The translations under genes were made by a program, and so were the position numbers. Of a DNA stretch of 45,937 nucleotides, positions 1-9,232 are shown in pieces (positions within the stretch are counted from its first letter, which is position 1; every line of letters starts with the position of its first letter). The notes below the pieces were generated by a model that saw only the letters and a list, made by a program, of their open reading frames with translations, searched no databases and was not told the origin of the DNA. The stretch is from NCBI RefSeq assembly GCF_000220505.1, contig NZ_AFPJ01000015.1, positions 1 to 45,937 on the forward strand. Reading direction: 5' to 3'. This stretch comes from Microbulbifer agarilyticus S89 (GTDB lineage: Bacteria; Pseudomonadota; Gammaproteobacteria; Pseudomonadales; Cellvibrionaceae).

Positions 1-3
1 GAC

Positions 4-28
4 CGACCGTACGGTCGCCTTTTTTTAT
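4..28 (+). terminator. Rho-independent terminator of a gene left of the window
   Basis: A perfect 14-bp palindrome, CGACCGTACGGTCG, is followed by CC and a run of seven T residues. This is the classic intrinsic terminator layout for transcription entering from the left edge. The gene it serves lies outside the window. The palindrome has no true loop, so the hairpin would open two or more central pairs. Confidence 0.5.
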
Positions 29-249
29 ATATCGTCCAAGTCCGAGGGCTTCGCCCAACTCCCAGGTTCGACTCGGAGGTGGCAAAGCCACCGTAGAGCA
101 GCGACCAAAGGGAGCTAATCCTCTCGGGTGACCTCCTTTATATGCCATCCAAATCCGAAGCCTTCGCCCAACTCCCAGGTTCGACTCGGAGGTGGCAAAG
201 CCACCGTAGAGCAGCGACCAAAGGGAGCTGATCCTCTCGGGTGACCTCC
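24..249. repeat. Two tandem copies of a 113-bp repeat
   Basis: Positions 24-136 and 137-249 are head-to-tail copies of one 113-bp unit, both starting TTTATAT and ending GGGTGACCTCC. Most differences sit in the first 27 bases and the remainder is almost identical. Each unit carries a perfect hairpin, GGTGGC-AAA-GCCACC (78-92 and 191-205). Each also carries GGAGGT, which could pair with the terminal ACCTCC. No open frame runs convincingly through both units. The repeat lies just beyond the 3' end of the DUF1460 gene. It could be an intergenic repeat family or a duplicated structured RNA element; function unknown. Confidence 0.8.
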
Positions 250-287
250 CGCGTCCGGTCTGCCCCGCCACAAGCACCAAGCCCTAC

Positions 288-1403
288 CTACTCGCTCGCA
301 TACAACTCAGCCTCAGCCTCCTCAGACGCACTGCGCTCGGCGAGAATTTGCACCTTCATTCGCTGCAACTTCTGCTCTACCTGCTGGTCCGTCAGGTACA
401 TATGCTTGCGGCTACTCATAGTGACTGGTGGAATAGTGCCATCAAACTTCGCCGCCAGGTTAGCCATTGGTGATTCGCGCAGGCGCAGGAACTTATACCC
501 GAGAATCGCCGACTTACCTCGGGCAAGACGCTCGGCTTGTGCCTCTACAGACTCCTGTGCCATCTCTAGCAAGCCCTCTTTGCGCACCGCCGGTGAAGTC
601 GAGTGAATAACATTCACCTTGCCATCTTCTTCCACCTTGATGATACCAACGTGACTGATCCAGGCATTGTCACTATTGCCGCGTACGAAGTTCACGAAAT
701 CACCGGTTTGCAAGTGTGGGCTTATTTGCGCGATGTGTTCATTGCCAATATACACTTCATCAACGGACACATTTTCAGCGGGCACATCTATGCCAAACCG
801 ACTGGCAAAAAATCGCTCTTTATTAATCACCTGCTGATAGCGTTCTGTTACCTCTTCGCCTACAACACCACTAATATCTTCAACCAGCCACGCGTTGTTG
901 CGGTTCCAGTCGTATTCCGTGTAATGGTTGCGCGTGACGACGCCAACCTCGCCGTGCTTGTAACGGAGATGTTGCAGCGTGGTAAAAAAATCGCTCCAGT
1001 TGTCAGACAGGCCCATGGCATATGTATGCTCAACAAATACCACGCAGTCGCTCTTGCCCAACTCAAACAGTGGCTGGGCATCATATGGCTCGACGGGTCC
1101 TTCGCCCAGCAGATAAAGCTCGTACGGCTGCCCAATATTTTTCTCGGCGATCAAACCAATGCGCTTGCGCAAATCAGGTTCGAGCTTGTGTAGCACACGT
1201 AGATACTGGTCGGTCTGTCGTGGCGATAGCTCATAGAGCTGGGATTCTTTGATAAAGCTGTATTGCTGCTCAGAAATACCAACTTCCGCAGCCAGCTCTT
1301 TTTCCTCAACACTGAGGTGAACCCGTTCAGCCTTCTCAGCACAACCACTGAGAAGTGTAGCTACAGCAACACCAGCTAATAGAGCCTTGCCAAATCGTTT
1401 CAT
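288..1403 (-). CDS. DUF1460 family lipoprotein (amidase-like fold)
   Basis: The 371-residue product starts with a lipoprotein signal whose lipobox LLSGC places the lipidated cysteine at residue 21. The body resembles the DUF1460 family, described as N-acetylmuramoyl-L-alanine-amidase-like with an NlpC/P60-type cysteine fold. The expected nucleophile is Cys120 in KSDCVVFVE and a likely catalytic histidine is His251 in WISHVGIIK. The family suggests cell-wall peptide or amide hydrolysis at the membrane surface; the substrate here is inferred only. The first residues, MKRFGKALL, are a good signal n-region, so the start is credible. The gene stands alone between the tandem repeat and katG. Family assignment is fairly sure, enzymatic role is not. 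Confidence 0.75.
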   Translation of the reverse strand: MKRFGKALLAGVAVATLLSGCAEKAERVHLSVEEKELAAEVGISEQQYSFIKESQLYELSPRQTDQYLRVLHKLEPDLRKRIGLIAEKNIGQPYELYLLGEGPVEPYDAQPLFELGKSDCVVFVEHTYAMGLSDNWSDFFTTLQHLRYKHGEVGVVTRNHYTEYDWNRNNAWLVEDISGVVGEEVTERYQQVINKERFFASRFGIDVPAENVSVDEVYIGNEHIAQISPHLQTGDFVNFVRGNSDNAWISHVGIIKVEEDGKVNVIHSTSPAVRKEGLLEMAQESVEAQAERLARGKSAILGYKFLRLRESPMANLAAKFDGTIPPVTMSSRKHMYLTDQQVEQKLQRMKVQILAERSASEEAEAELYASE

Positions 1404-1657
1404 AACTTGATTACGTCTGCTTCTTAAAAATTTTTATTGGGCACAAAAGGAGGACAGATCCAGAGCTCTAAAGGTGGACTAAGCCCATTCGTAAGTGATG
1501 CCAGGAGCGACTTTCGCCAACCTTCCACCTGGCCTGAGACTGTAGCAAGCAGCCACATCTGCCAAGGGTCTTGAGTGTATGATAACCGGGCGTCGGTAGC
1601 GAATCTCACTTGGGTAGCACACCACCCCACGCATAGTCATCGCTCTTTCGCACGAAG

Positions 1658-4204
<2,547 letters not shown>

Positions 4205-4459
4205 CTACTTGCTGAATTCTGTTGGGCGCTCCAACTCATAAATAGAATCAGCCAACTCATCTACCTTCTTGGCGAACAGTGCCTGGGCGTCGTAGAGACC
4301 ACGGTTATAGAAATATGCTCCGATCTCTTCAGCGAAGAAGTTGATAAGAAACTCTGCGTCGAAATTTCCGATATCTTGATCCAGCTCCTCAGTAAAGTAG
4401 AGCTTTACTTTTTGGATAATCTGCCGTTTTTCTTCTTCAGAAAATTTTAGTTTTTCCAT
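4205..4459 (-). CDS. DUF2164 family protein
   Basis: This 84-residue cytoplasmic protein matches the DUF2164 pattern. The N-terminus FSEEEKRQIIQKVKLYFTEEL is followed by DQDIGNFDAEFLINFFAEEIG and then FYNRGLYDAQALFAKKVDELADSIYELERP, given here in parts. It is acidic, predicted mainly helical and has no membrane segment. AAAGGA lies about six bases before the ATG, which supports the start. The family has no established function. Its neighbours (katG downstream, an unrelated secreted fragment upstream) give no clue, and it looks monocistronic. Confidence 0.8.
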   Translation of the reverse strand: MEKLKFSEEEKRQIIQKVKLYFTEELDQDIGNFDAEFLINFFAEEIGAYFYNRGLYDAQALFAKKVDELADSIYELERPTEFSK

Positions 4460-4715
4460 TTTTCCTTTTTTATATCGATCAAACCAACCAACAGGCAGAA
4501 ATCAATTGAAATTATCCAGACTTCAGTTTCTACAACAGGCGCACTGCATATACGTGAATAATACCGATATCCCATCGTGGACGATATTGATCATTAACGG
4601 ATTTTTTTCTAGCAAATAAACTGGTAAATTACTTGGCAATAACAGCCGTCAGAGCCCGCCAATATAAATAACAAGCCCCTACGCCAGAGAGAATATGTAA
4701 TAAATTCAACTACAT
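4460..4715. other. AT-rich intergenic stretch
   Basis: This roughly 255-bp interval lies between the divergent starts of the DUF2164 gene and the secreted fragment. It is noticeably more AT-rich than the flanking genes, as expected for promoters. I see no open frame worth calling and no clear operator or terminator. Confidence 0.35.
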
Positions 4716-4919
4716 ATGAGGCGTACCGTGTTCAAACATATTTCTCTGTGGCGCAATAGCGCACCGCCAGTTACTTTATTTATCGCCCTTTTTGGAAGCC
4801 AGGCGGAAGCTGCTGTCGATTGTTCGGCGATGGCCGACTATAGCCTCGATGCGGTCACGACCGGCGAACACGCATGGCACAACGGCGCACCCTGGGTCGA
4901 GCTAAATTCGCCCGAATAG
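4716..4919 (+). pseudogene. Secreted CBM5/12-like (chitin-binding type 3) fragment
   Basis: The 67-codon frame encodes a short hydrophobic signal-like segment ending near AEAA. It is followed by DCSAMADYSLDAV and TTGEHAWHNGAPW. This resembles the first half of a CBM5/12 (chitin-binding type 3) module, which normally continues with a W-x-AKWWTQ-type segment. Here it breaks off at WVELNSPE and stop, and the other frames downstream do not restore the missing part. I therefore read it as the 5' remnant of a secreted polysaccharide-binding or hydrolase gene. A genuine small secreted protein cannot be ruled out. No strong Shine-Dalgarno is visible before the ATG, consistent with decay. Confidence 0.4.
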
Positions 4920-4958
4920 CTATCGTTCTTTTTATGCGGAAATTTTACGACGAATACA

Positions 4959-4984
4959 CTGTGGGCCACTTCGTCGGCCCACAG
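4959..4984 (-). terminator. Hairpin beyond the flavoprotein gene
   Basis: A perfect 9-bp stem, CTGTGGGCC and GGCCCACAG with an 8-base loop, lies 16-41 bases past the stop codon of the flavoprotein gene. It is also just past the CBM fragment on the other strand. No uninterrupted T-run follows on either strand, so it is a weak intrinsic terminator or a 3' stabilising structure. Confidence 0.4.
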
Positions 4985-4999
4985 TAAGAGGTCACACTT

Positions 5000-6760
5000 T
5001 TACGGCAATATCGTTTCAACAGACTCCGTCTTGGGAAAAGGTACTTTTTTTCCCGAGAACACTTTACGCAGCAATGGCAGGCCGCGGCGTAAACCCAAGA
5101 TGCTCTGTGCGGTAATCACACCGCCAAACATGGCACCACCGACGCCACAGCTGACGATGTCCTGCCCGGTGAGGTACAAACCCCTGATGCGGGTTTTCGG
5201 TCGCAGCCAGCTCTGCTGCCAGCGCGATGGCCCATGTTGCAAGCCGTAGATTTCGCCACTGCCGTAGGCACAGAAGTGCTTTGTCGATAGTGGGGTGGAC
5301 AACTCGTAATAGTCGATCTTGTCATGCAGATGTGGGAAATGGGTAAACAGTTTCTCTAGCATACGGTGGCTGAATTTTTCTTTTAGCGCTTCGTATTCTT
5401 CACCGCGCTTGCCCCAGGTTTCCTCTTCCCATTTTTTGAACCATTCGTAGCGCGCCGGGGCTACGATTTCGATGGTGGCGCGGCCAGGGTAGCGACGCAG
5501 GAAATCGGGATCTTTTGCCGAGGGAAATGAGATATACGCGAGCGGAAAGTCCGCCGCCATATCTTCCATAAATGCCTTCATGTCACGATCGTAATCCGCG
5601 CTGCTATATACCCAGTAGTTCGTTTTGGGGAGGCCGAGTTCCTCGGCGGTGTGTTGCAGGCCGATATACAGGCACAGATGCGACATGGAAGGTTCCACTG
5701 ACTCAAGGTCCCGGTCGTAGCCCGCGCGCTCGGATGCACTGTGTGGTAACAGTCGCTCGAAAGTGTTGAATACACCGGCACCGGAGATAACGATGGGCGC
5801 CTCGATTTCGGTGCCATCTTTCATGCGCACGCCGCGCGCGCGATTGCCATCCAGCAAAATGGTTTCGACTTCCGCGTAGGTAAACACCTCGCCGCCGGTA
5901 GCCTGGATCTGTGGAATAATGCTTTCGGCGATACGGCTGGAGCCACCCACCGGGTAATAGGCTCCGTGCAGATAGTGGCGGGCGATCATCGCATGGATCA
6001 CAAAGCTGCTTGCCGACGGTGGCATGCCATTGTCACCCCACTGCCCGGCCAGTACCGCAATCAATTCCTCGTTGCTGGTCAGCTCCAGCAGGACTTCGCG
6101 CGTGGTTTTAAATACATAATCGGGCAACCGCCAGCGGCGCAGAGCACGCATCATTGGCCCACACCAGCGCGGCAATACCTTTTCCGTCACCAGCATCGGC
6201 ATAAAGCGGCTGGCCTCCGCCAAGCGCTTGAGATACTCGCGCAACGCGGCCTCTTCGTCGGGGAAACGCTTGAGCAGCTCCTGTACAAATTCCTCGCGGC
6301 CGGCCACCAAATCGGCCTGTTTATCACCGTGAATAATCCGGTCGTAGGCTGGATCCATGGGCGCCCACTTCAGGGTGCCCGCAGAGAGAAAATCGTATAG
6401 GTGACGGCTCATGGTGGGATGAGCGCCCACGTCGCCAATGTAATGCACCCCCACATCCCATTCATAGCCATTGCGATCATAGGCGTGGGTCATGCCACCG
6501 GCGGTGTAATGCTGCTCCAGTACCAGTACCTTTTTGCCGCTGGCACTGAGCAGAGTGCCGGCAGTCAACCCACCGATACCGGAGCCGATGATGATGGCAT
6601 CGTAGGGGCCGTTGAGACGGCTGGGACGATAGCGCCGACCGATGCGCAGCCGGCTAGGCTTGAGGGCCGATTTGGCTGTGGATTCGGATCCGGGAGCAGG
6701 TGAAGGGGGCTCAGATGGCTGGCGTTGCACGGTCGTTTCCACGGCGGTGGACCTCTGCAT
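5000..6760 (-). CDS. FAD-dependent oxidoreductase, retinol saturase / carotenoid isomerase-like
   Basis: The 586-residue protein has an FAD-binding Rossmann motif (IIIGSGIGGLTAG, GSGIGG at residues 59-64) followed by a conserved VLEQHYTAGGMTHAY segment. The C-terminal FAD contact is GLYLTGQDIVSCGVGGAMFGG. The overall pattern matches the phytoene-desaturase superfamily branch of all-trans-retinol 13,14-reductases and CrtISO-like isomerases. A redox or isomerisation reaction on a polyene or other hydrophobic substrate is likely; the substrate is unknown. The first ~50 residues are an unusual Pro/Ser/Arg-rich extension ahead of the core, so translation might start later. No carotenoid biosynthesis genes are nearby. 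It lies 94 bp downstream of a LysR gene on the same strand, with a hairpin between them. Confidence 0.8.
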   Translation of the reverse strand: MQRSTAVETTVQRQPSEPPSPAPGSESTAKSALKPSRLRIGRRYRPSRLNGPYDAIIIGSGIGGLTAGTLLSASGKKVLVLEQHYTAGGMTHAYDRNGYEWDVGVHYIGDVGAHPTMSRHLYDFLSAGTLKWAPMDPAYDRIIHGDKQADLVAGREEFVQELLKRFPDEEAALREYLKRLAEASRFMPMLVTEKVLPRWCGPMMRALRRWRLPDYVFKTTREVLLELTSNEELIAVLAGQWGDNGMPPSASSFVIHAMIARHYLHGAYYPVGGSSRIAESIIPQIQATGGEVFTYAEVETILLDGNRARGVRMKDGTEIEAPIVISGAGVFNTFERLLPHSASERAGYDRDLESVEPSMSHLCLYIGLQHTAEELGLPKTNYWVYSSADYDRDMKAFMEDMAADFPLAYISFPSAKDPDFLRRYPGRATIEIVAPARYEWFKKWEEETWGKRGEEYEALKEKFSHRMLEKLFTHFPHLHDKIDYYELSTPLSTKHFCAYGSGEIYGLQHGPSRWQQSWLRPKTRIRGLYLTGQDIVSCGVGGAMFGGVITAQSILGLRRGLPLLRKVFSGKKVPFPKTESVETILP

Positions 6761-6811
6761 GATTATCGTTATTTGTTCCCTACCTTAGTCATTGACCAGG
6801 CGCGCTGCAAT

Positions 6812-6832
6812 GGCCGCTTCCTATCAGCGGCC
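6812..6832 (-). terminator. Hairpin between the LysR and flavoprotein genes
   Basis: GGCCGC and GCGGCC form a 6-bp GC stem with a 9-base loop, 23-43 bases past the LysR stop. The T-rich tail is poor. It may weakly separate the regulator transcript from the downstream flavoprotein gene. Confidence 0.3.
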
Positions 6833-6854
6833 TTGGCCAATTACATGCGAATGG

Positions 6855-7790
6855 TCACCACCGCGGTAGCATCGTGGTGAGCTGCGCGAGCCGGTCTTCC
6901 TGCTTTACGAAGTCGAGTAGCGCCTCTGCGACCGGGGAAATTGGCCGGCTGCGCGAGCGCACCAGAAACCAGTTGGTCTTGATCGGCAGCTCTTCGACAT
7001 CGAGCACCACCAGGCCGGACGAATCACCGACGCTCAGGGCGTGTTCAGACAGAATCGACACGCCCATACCCGACATCACCATATGCTTGACGGCCTCATT
7101 GCTCTCAATGGTCATGCGTATGTTGAGGTCACAGTTGTGCTTTTCCATGTGGCGCTCGATGGCATAGCGGGTGCCGGAGCCCTGTTCGCGCATCAATACC
7201 GGTGCGCGGGCAAATTCCTGCAGTGGTATGCGCCCGGCCTGGCTCAGCGCATGCCCGCGTGGGGCAATCGCCACCAAGTTGTTGGGCAGGAATTCCGTGA
7301 GCAGGTATTCCGTCTTCTTGGGTGGATGACTGAACACACAGAAGTCGTCGATGCCCTCGGCCATACGTTGGGAGATCTGCTCGCGGTTGCCCACTTTCAG
7401 TTCCACGTTGATATCCGGATACAGCTGGCAGAAATCGCCGATCAGGTGCGGGATAAAGTACTTGGCGGTGGTGACCACGGCGATTCGCAGGGTACCGGCG
7501 GTCAGCCCGCGCATCTTGGTGAGGTTCATATCCAGGCGTTCAAAGCACGAGAGGATTTCCCGCGCACTGGCGACCACGGCAAGGCCCGCATCGGTGAGCT
7601 GTATCTGCCGCCCGACCTGGAAATACAGCGGCATCTCCACCGCTTCCGCCAGCTTGCGTAACTGCATGGATACCGTTGGCTGAGTAAGGTGCAGGGCTTT
7701 GGCGGCAGCCATTACGCTGCCGTGATCCTTGAGTGCGCACAGGATCTCCAGCTGGCGGATGGTCCCCACGCGAGCGTGTAATCGACTCAT
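6855..7790 (-). CDS. LysR-type regulator, CbbR/RbcR-like
   Basis: This 311-residue protein has a winged helix-turn-helix at about residues 10-70 (GSVMAAAKALHLTQPTVSMQLRKL, split here as GSVMAAAKALH and LTQPTVSMQLRKL). A LysR substrate-binding domain follows, with GTLRIAVVTTAKYFIP and a conserved REQGSGTR effector-loop motif. This pattern resembles the CbbR/RbcR/CmpR branch, which controls carbon-fixation and bicarbonate-uptake genes. GAGGGAAC precedes the ATG. The gene is divergent from the small membrane protein, sbtA and nhaA. Two near-perfect palindromes fill the space between, so it probably regulates that operon and itself. The effector is not known. Confidence 0.85.
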   Translation of the reverse strand: MSRLHARVGTIRQLEILCALKDHGSVMAAAKALHLTQPTVSMQLRKLAEAVEMPLYFQVGRQIQLTDAGLAVVASAREILSCFERLDMNLTKMRGLTAGTLRIAVVTTAKYFIPHLIGDFCQLYPDINVELKVGNREQISQRMAEGIDDFCVFSHPPKKTEYLLTEFLPNNLVAIAPRGHALSQAGRIPLQEFARAPVLMREQGSGTRYAIERHMEKHNCDLNIRMTIESNEAVKHMVMSGMGVSILSEHALSVGDSSGLVVLDVEELPIKTNWFLVRSRSRPISPVAEALLDFVKQEDRLAQLTTMLPRW

Positions 7791-7817
7791 CGAAGCAGTT
7801 CCCTCGGTCTAGATGTA

Positions 7818-7853
7818 TAGATAAATATCTAATTAAACATTAGATAATATCTA
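7818..7853. promoter_or_regulatory. Paired palindromic operators for the LysR regulator
   Basis: TAGATA-AA-TATCTA (7818-7831) and TAGATA-A-TATCTA (7841-7853) are two copies of one inverted repeat whose centres are about 22 bp apart, roughly two helical turns. They lie between divergent starts at 7790 and 7949. LysR regulators typically use a recognition site near -65 and an activation site near -45. A loosely matching CATAAT -10 at 7878-7883 would put the two palindromes near those distances for the rightward transcript. The palindromes are direct observation; their assignment to the neighbouring LysR protein is inference. Confidence 0.65.
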
Positions 7854-7948
7854 TTTTTGCTTATGCATGACAGCCCACATAATTGCCCCCAATTCGTATC
7901 AGACACACCTCTCACAGGGTGAATCAACCAACTAAAAGGGTAAGCAAC

Positions 7949-8182
7949 ATGCAAAAACAGCAACGGATGTTTGGTCTTTTCTGCGGCGCCACGGTCCTCG
8001 GGCTTGGCACTGCACTCGCCTCTGCCGGTATTACCGGTTGGGCGCTGGCAGCGGTCGGGGTCGGCCTGTGCCTGCTCAACCTCGCCGACCTGATTGTCCC
8101 ACTGGTCAAGCGCGCCCGTGCACTACCGGCGCGACTGCCCAATCTCTCCAGCGCCCCGGCGACCAGTGAAGGTGCGCGCTAA
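7949..8182 (+). CDS. Small two-helix membrane protein coupled to sbtA
   Basis: The 77-residue product has two hydrophobic stretches, GLFCGATVLGLGTALAS and WALAAVGVGLCLLNLADLIV, and then a basic/Pro-rich tail (VKRARALPARLP). It is predicted to be a small inner-membrane protein with both ends on one side. The start at 7949 is chosen because AAGGGTAAG precedes it; an upstream in-frame ATG at 7883 lacks a site and would overlap the promoter. Its stop codon directly abuts the sbtA ATG, so the two are probably translationally coupled. I do not recognise the family. It could be an accessory subunit of the bicarbonate transporter, but that is position-based inference. Confidence 0.65.
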   Translation: MQKQQRMFGLFCGATVLGLGTALASAGITGWALAAVGVGLCLLNLADLIVPLVKRARALPARLPNLSSAPATSEGAR

Positions 8183-9124
8183 ATGGCCATCGATATTGTT
8201 GTCGCTTTCTTCCTGTTCGGTATGGCCGCCACCCTGATTGGCGGCCGTATCGACTTTCCCCGCGGGCTGTACCAGGGCCTGACCCTTTTCCTGCTGCTGG
8301 CGATTGGCCTGAAGGGTGGCGTTGCCTTGAGCGAACATGCCAGTGCGACGCTCATTCCCCAGGCACTGGTGGTACTGCTGCTGGGCCTGATTCTGCCGTT
8401 TATCGCCTACCCCATCCTGCGCAAATTTGGGCAGTGGGACCGTACGGACGCCGCCGCAACGGCTGCGCATTATGGCTCCGTTAGCGTCGGCACCTTCGCC
8501 GTCGCGGTCGCACTGCTGGAGAGCCGTGGCATTGCCTACGAGGCCTACTTCCCGCTGTTCGTGGTGCTGCTTGAGGTACCCGCCATCGCTCTAGGTATCT
8601 ATCTCGCCACCCGCCGCGGCGCCGAGGCATCTGCACTCAACTGGCGCACCCTGCTGCTAAACCAGGGCTGCGTTTTGTTGCTCGGTGGCCTGCTGATTGG
8701 TTGGCTGGCCGGTGTCGAGGGCAGCGCTAAGGTCATGGCGATGTTTAGCACGGCATTCCATGGCGCTCTGGCCTTGTTCCTGCTGTATATGGGTTGTCAG
8801 GCAGCCCGGTACTTCCCGGAGGTGGTGCGCAACGGTGCCTTCCTCACCAGCTTTGCCATCGTCATGCCGCTCATCGGCGCGGTCATCGGCGGGTTGCTTG
8901 CGGTAGGCATGGACTTCTCCACCGGCGGTGTCGCGCTGCTGGCAACGCTCGGTGCCAGTGCGTCGTACATCGCGGCACCGGCAGCCCTGGGCGTCGCCCT
9001 GCCAAAGGCGAACCTGAGCCTGCCACTCACCGCATCACTGGCGATCACCTTCCCGTTCAACGTATTAATCGGGATACCAATCTATCTCTCGCTCGCAACG
9101 TATATACACACGCTGTTCGCGTGA
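8183..9124 (+). CDS. sbtA: SbtA-type sodium-dependent bicarbonate transporter
   Basis: The 313-residue hydrophobic protein has about ten membrane helices and resembles the SbtA family (sodium-dependent bicarbonate permease, formerly DUF897). Characteristic segments include AAHYGSVSVGTFAVA and, near the C-terminus, ATLGASASYIAAPAALGVALP, which form two pseudo-symmetric halves. Cyanobacterial SbtA is about 370 residues; this version lacks much of the central cytoplasmic loop between halves. It would import HCO3- with Na+ across the inner membrane. No SbtB-like PII regulator is present nearby. GAAGGTG precedes the ATG and the start touches the previous stop. NhaA follows, which would recycle the Na+ used. 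Confidence 0.85.
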   Translation: MAIDIVVAFFLFGMAATLIGGRIDFPRGLYQGLTLFLLLAIGLKGGVALSEHASATLIPQALVVLLLGLILPFIAYPILRKFGQWDRTDAAATAAHYGSVSVGTFAVAVALLESRGIAYEAYFPLFVVLLEVPAIALGIYLATRRGAEASALNWRTLLLNQGCVLLLGGLLIGWLAGVEGSAKVMAMFSTAFHGALALFLLYMGCQAARYFPEVVRNGAFLTSFAIVMPLIGAVIGGLLAVGMDFSTGGVALLATLGASASYIAAPAALGVALPKANLSLPLTASLAITFPFNVLIGIPIYLSLATYIHTLFA

Positions 9125-9232
9125 GCGATGGCACAATAATGCGCTGAATCAACGCGCCTCTATCTGGAAAAATAACACGATGAGCCCCGCGCGCCGGTGT
9201 GCGCCCGGGGCGATCATGGAGGACAAGCAGCA

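Noticed and set aside
61-80. T-loop-like GGTTCGACTC in the tandem repeat suggesting a tRNA or tRNA fragment
   Set aside because: The bases flanking the loop do not pair as a T stem, and no acceptor or anticodon arm can be built around it.
53-172. GCCCAAC in each repeat unit resembling an integron attC inverse core site
   Set aside because: Both copies have the same orientation and no matching GTTRRRY partner on the same strand gives an attC pair; no integrase gene is seen.
1424-1630. 68-codon frame between DUF1460 and katG
   Set aside because: No ribosome site, no family resemblance and unusual residue composition; likely chance.
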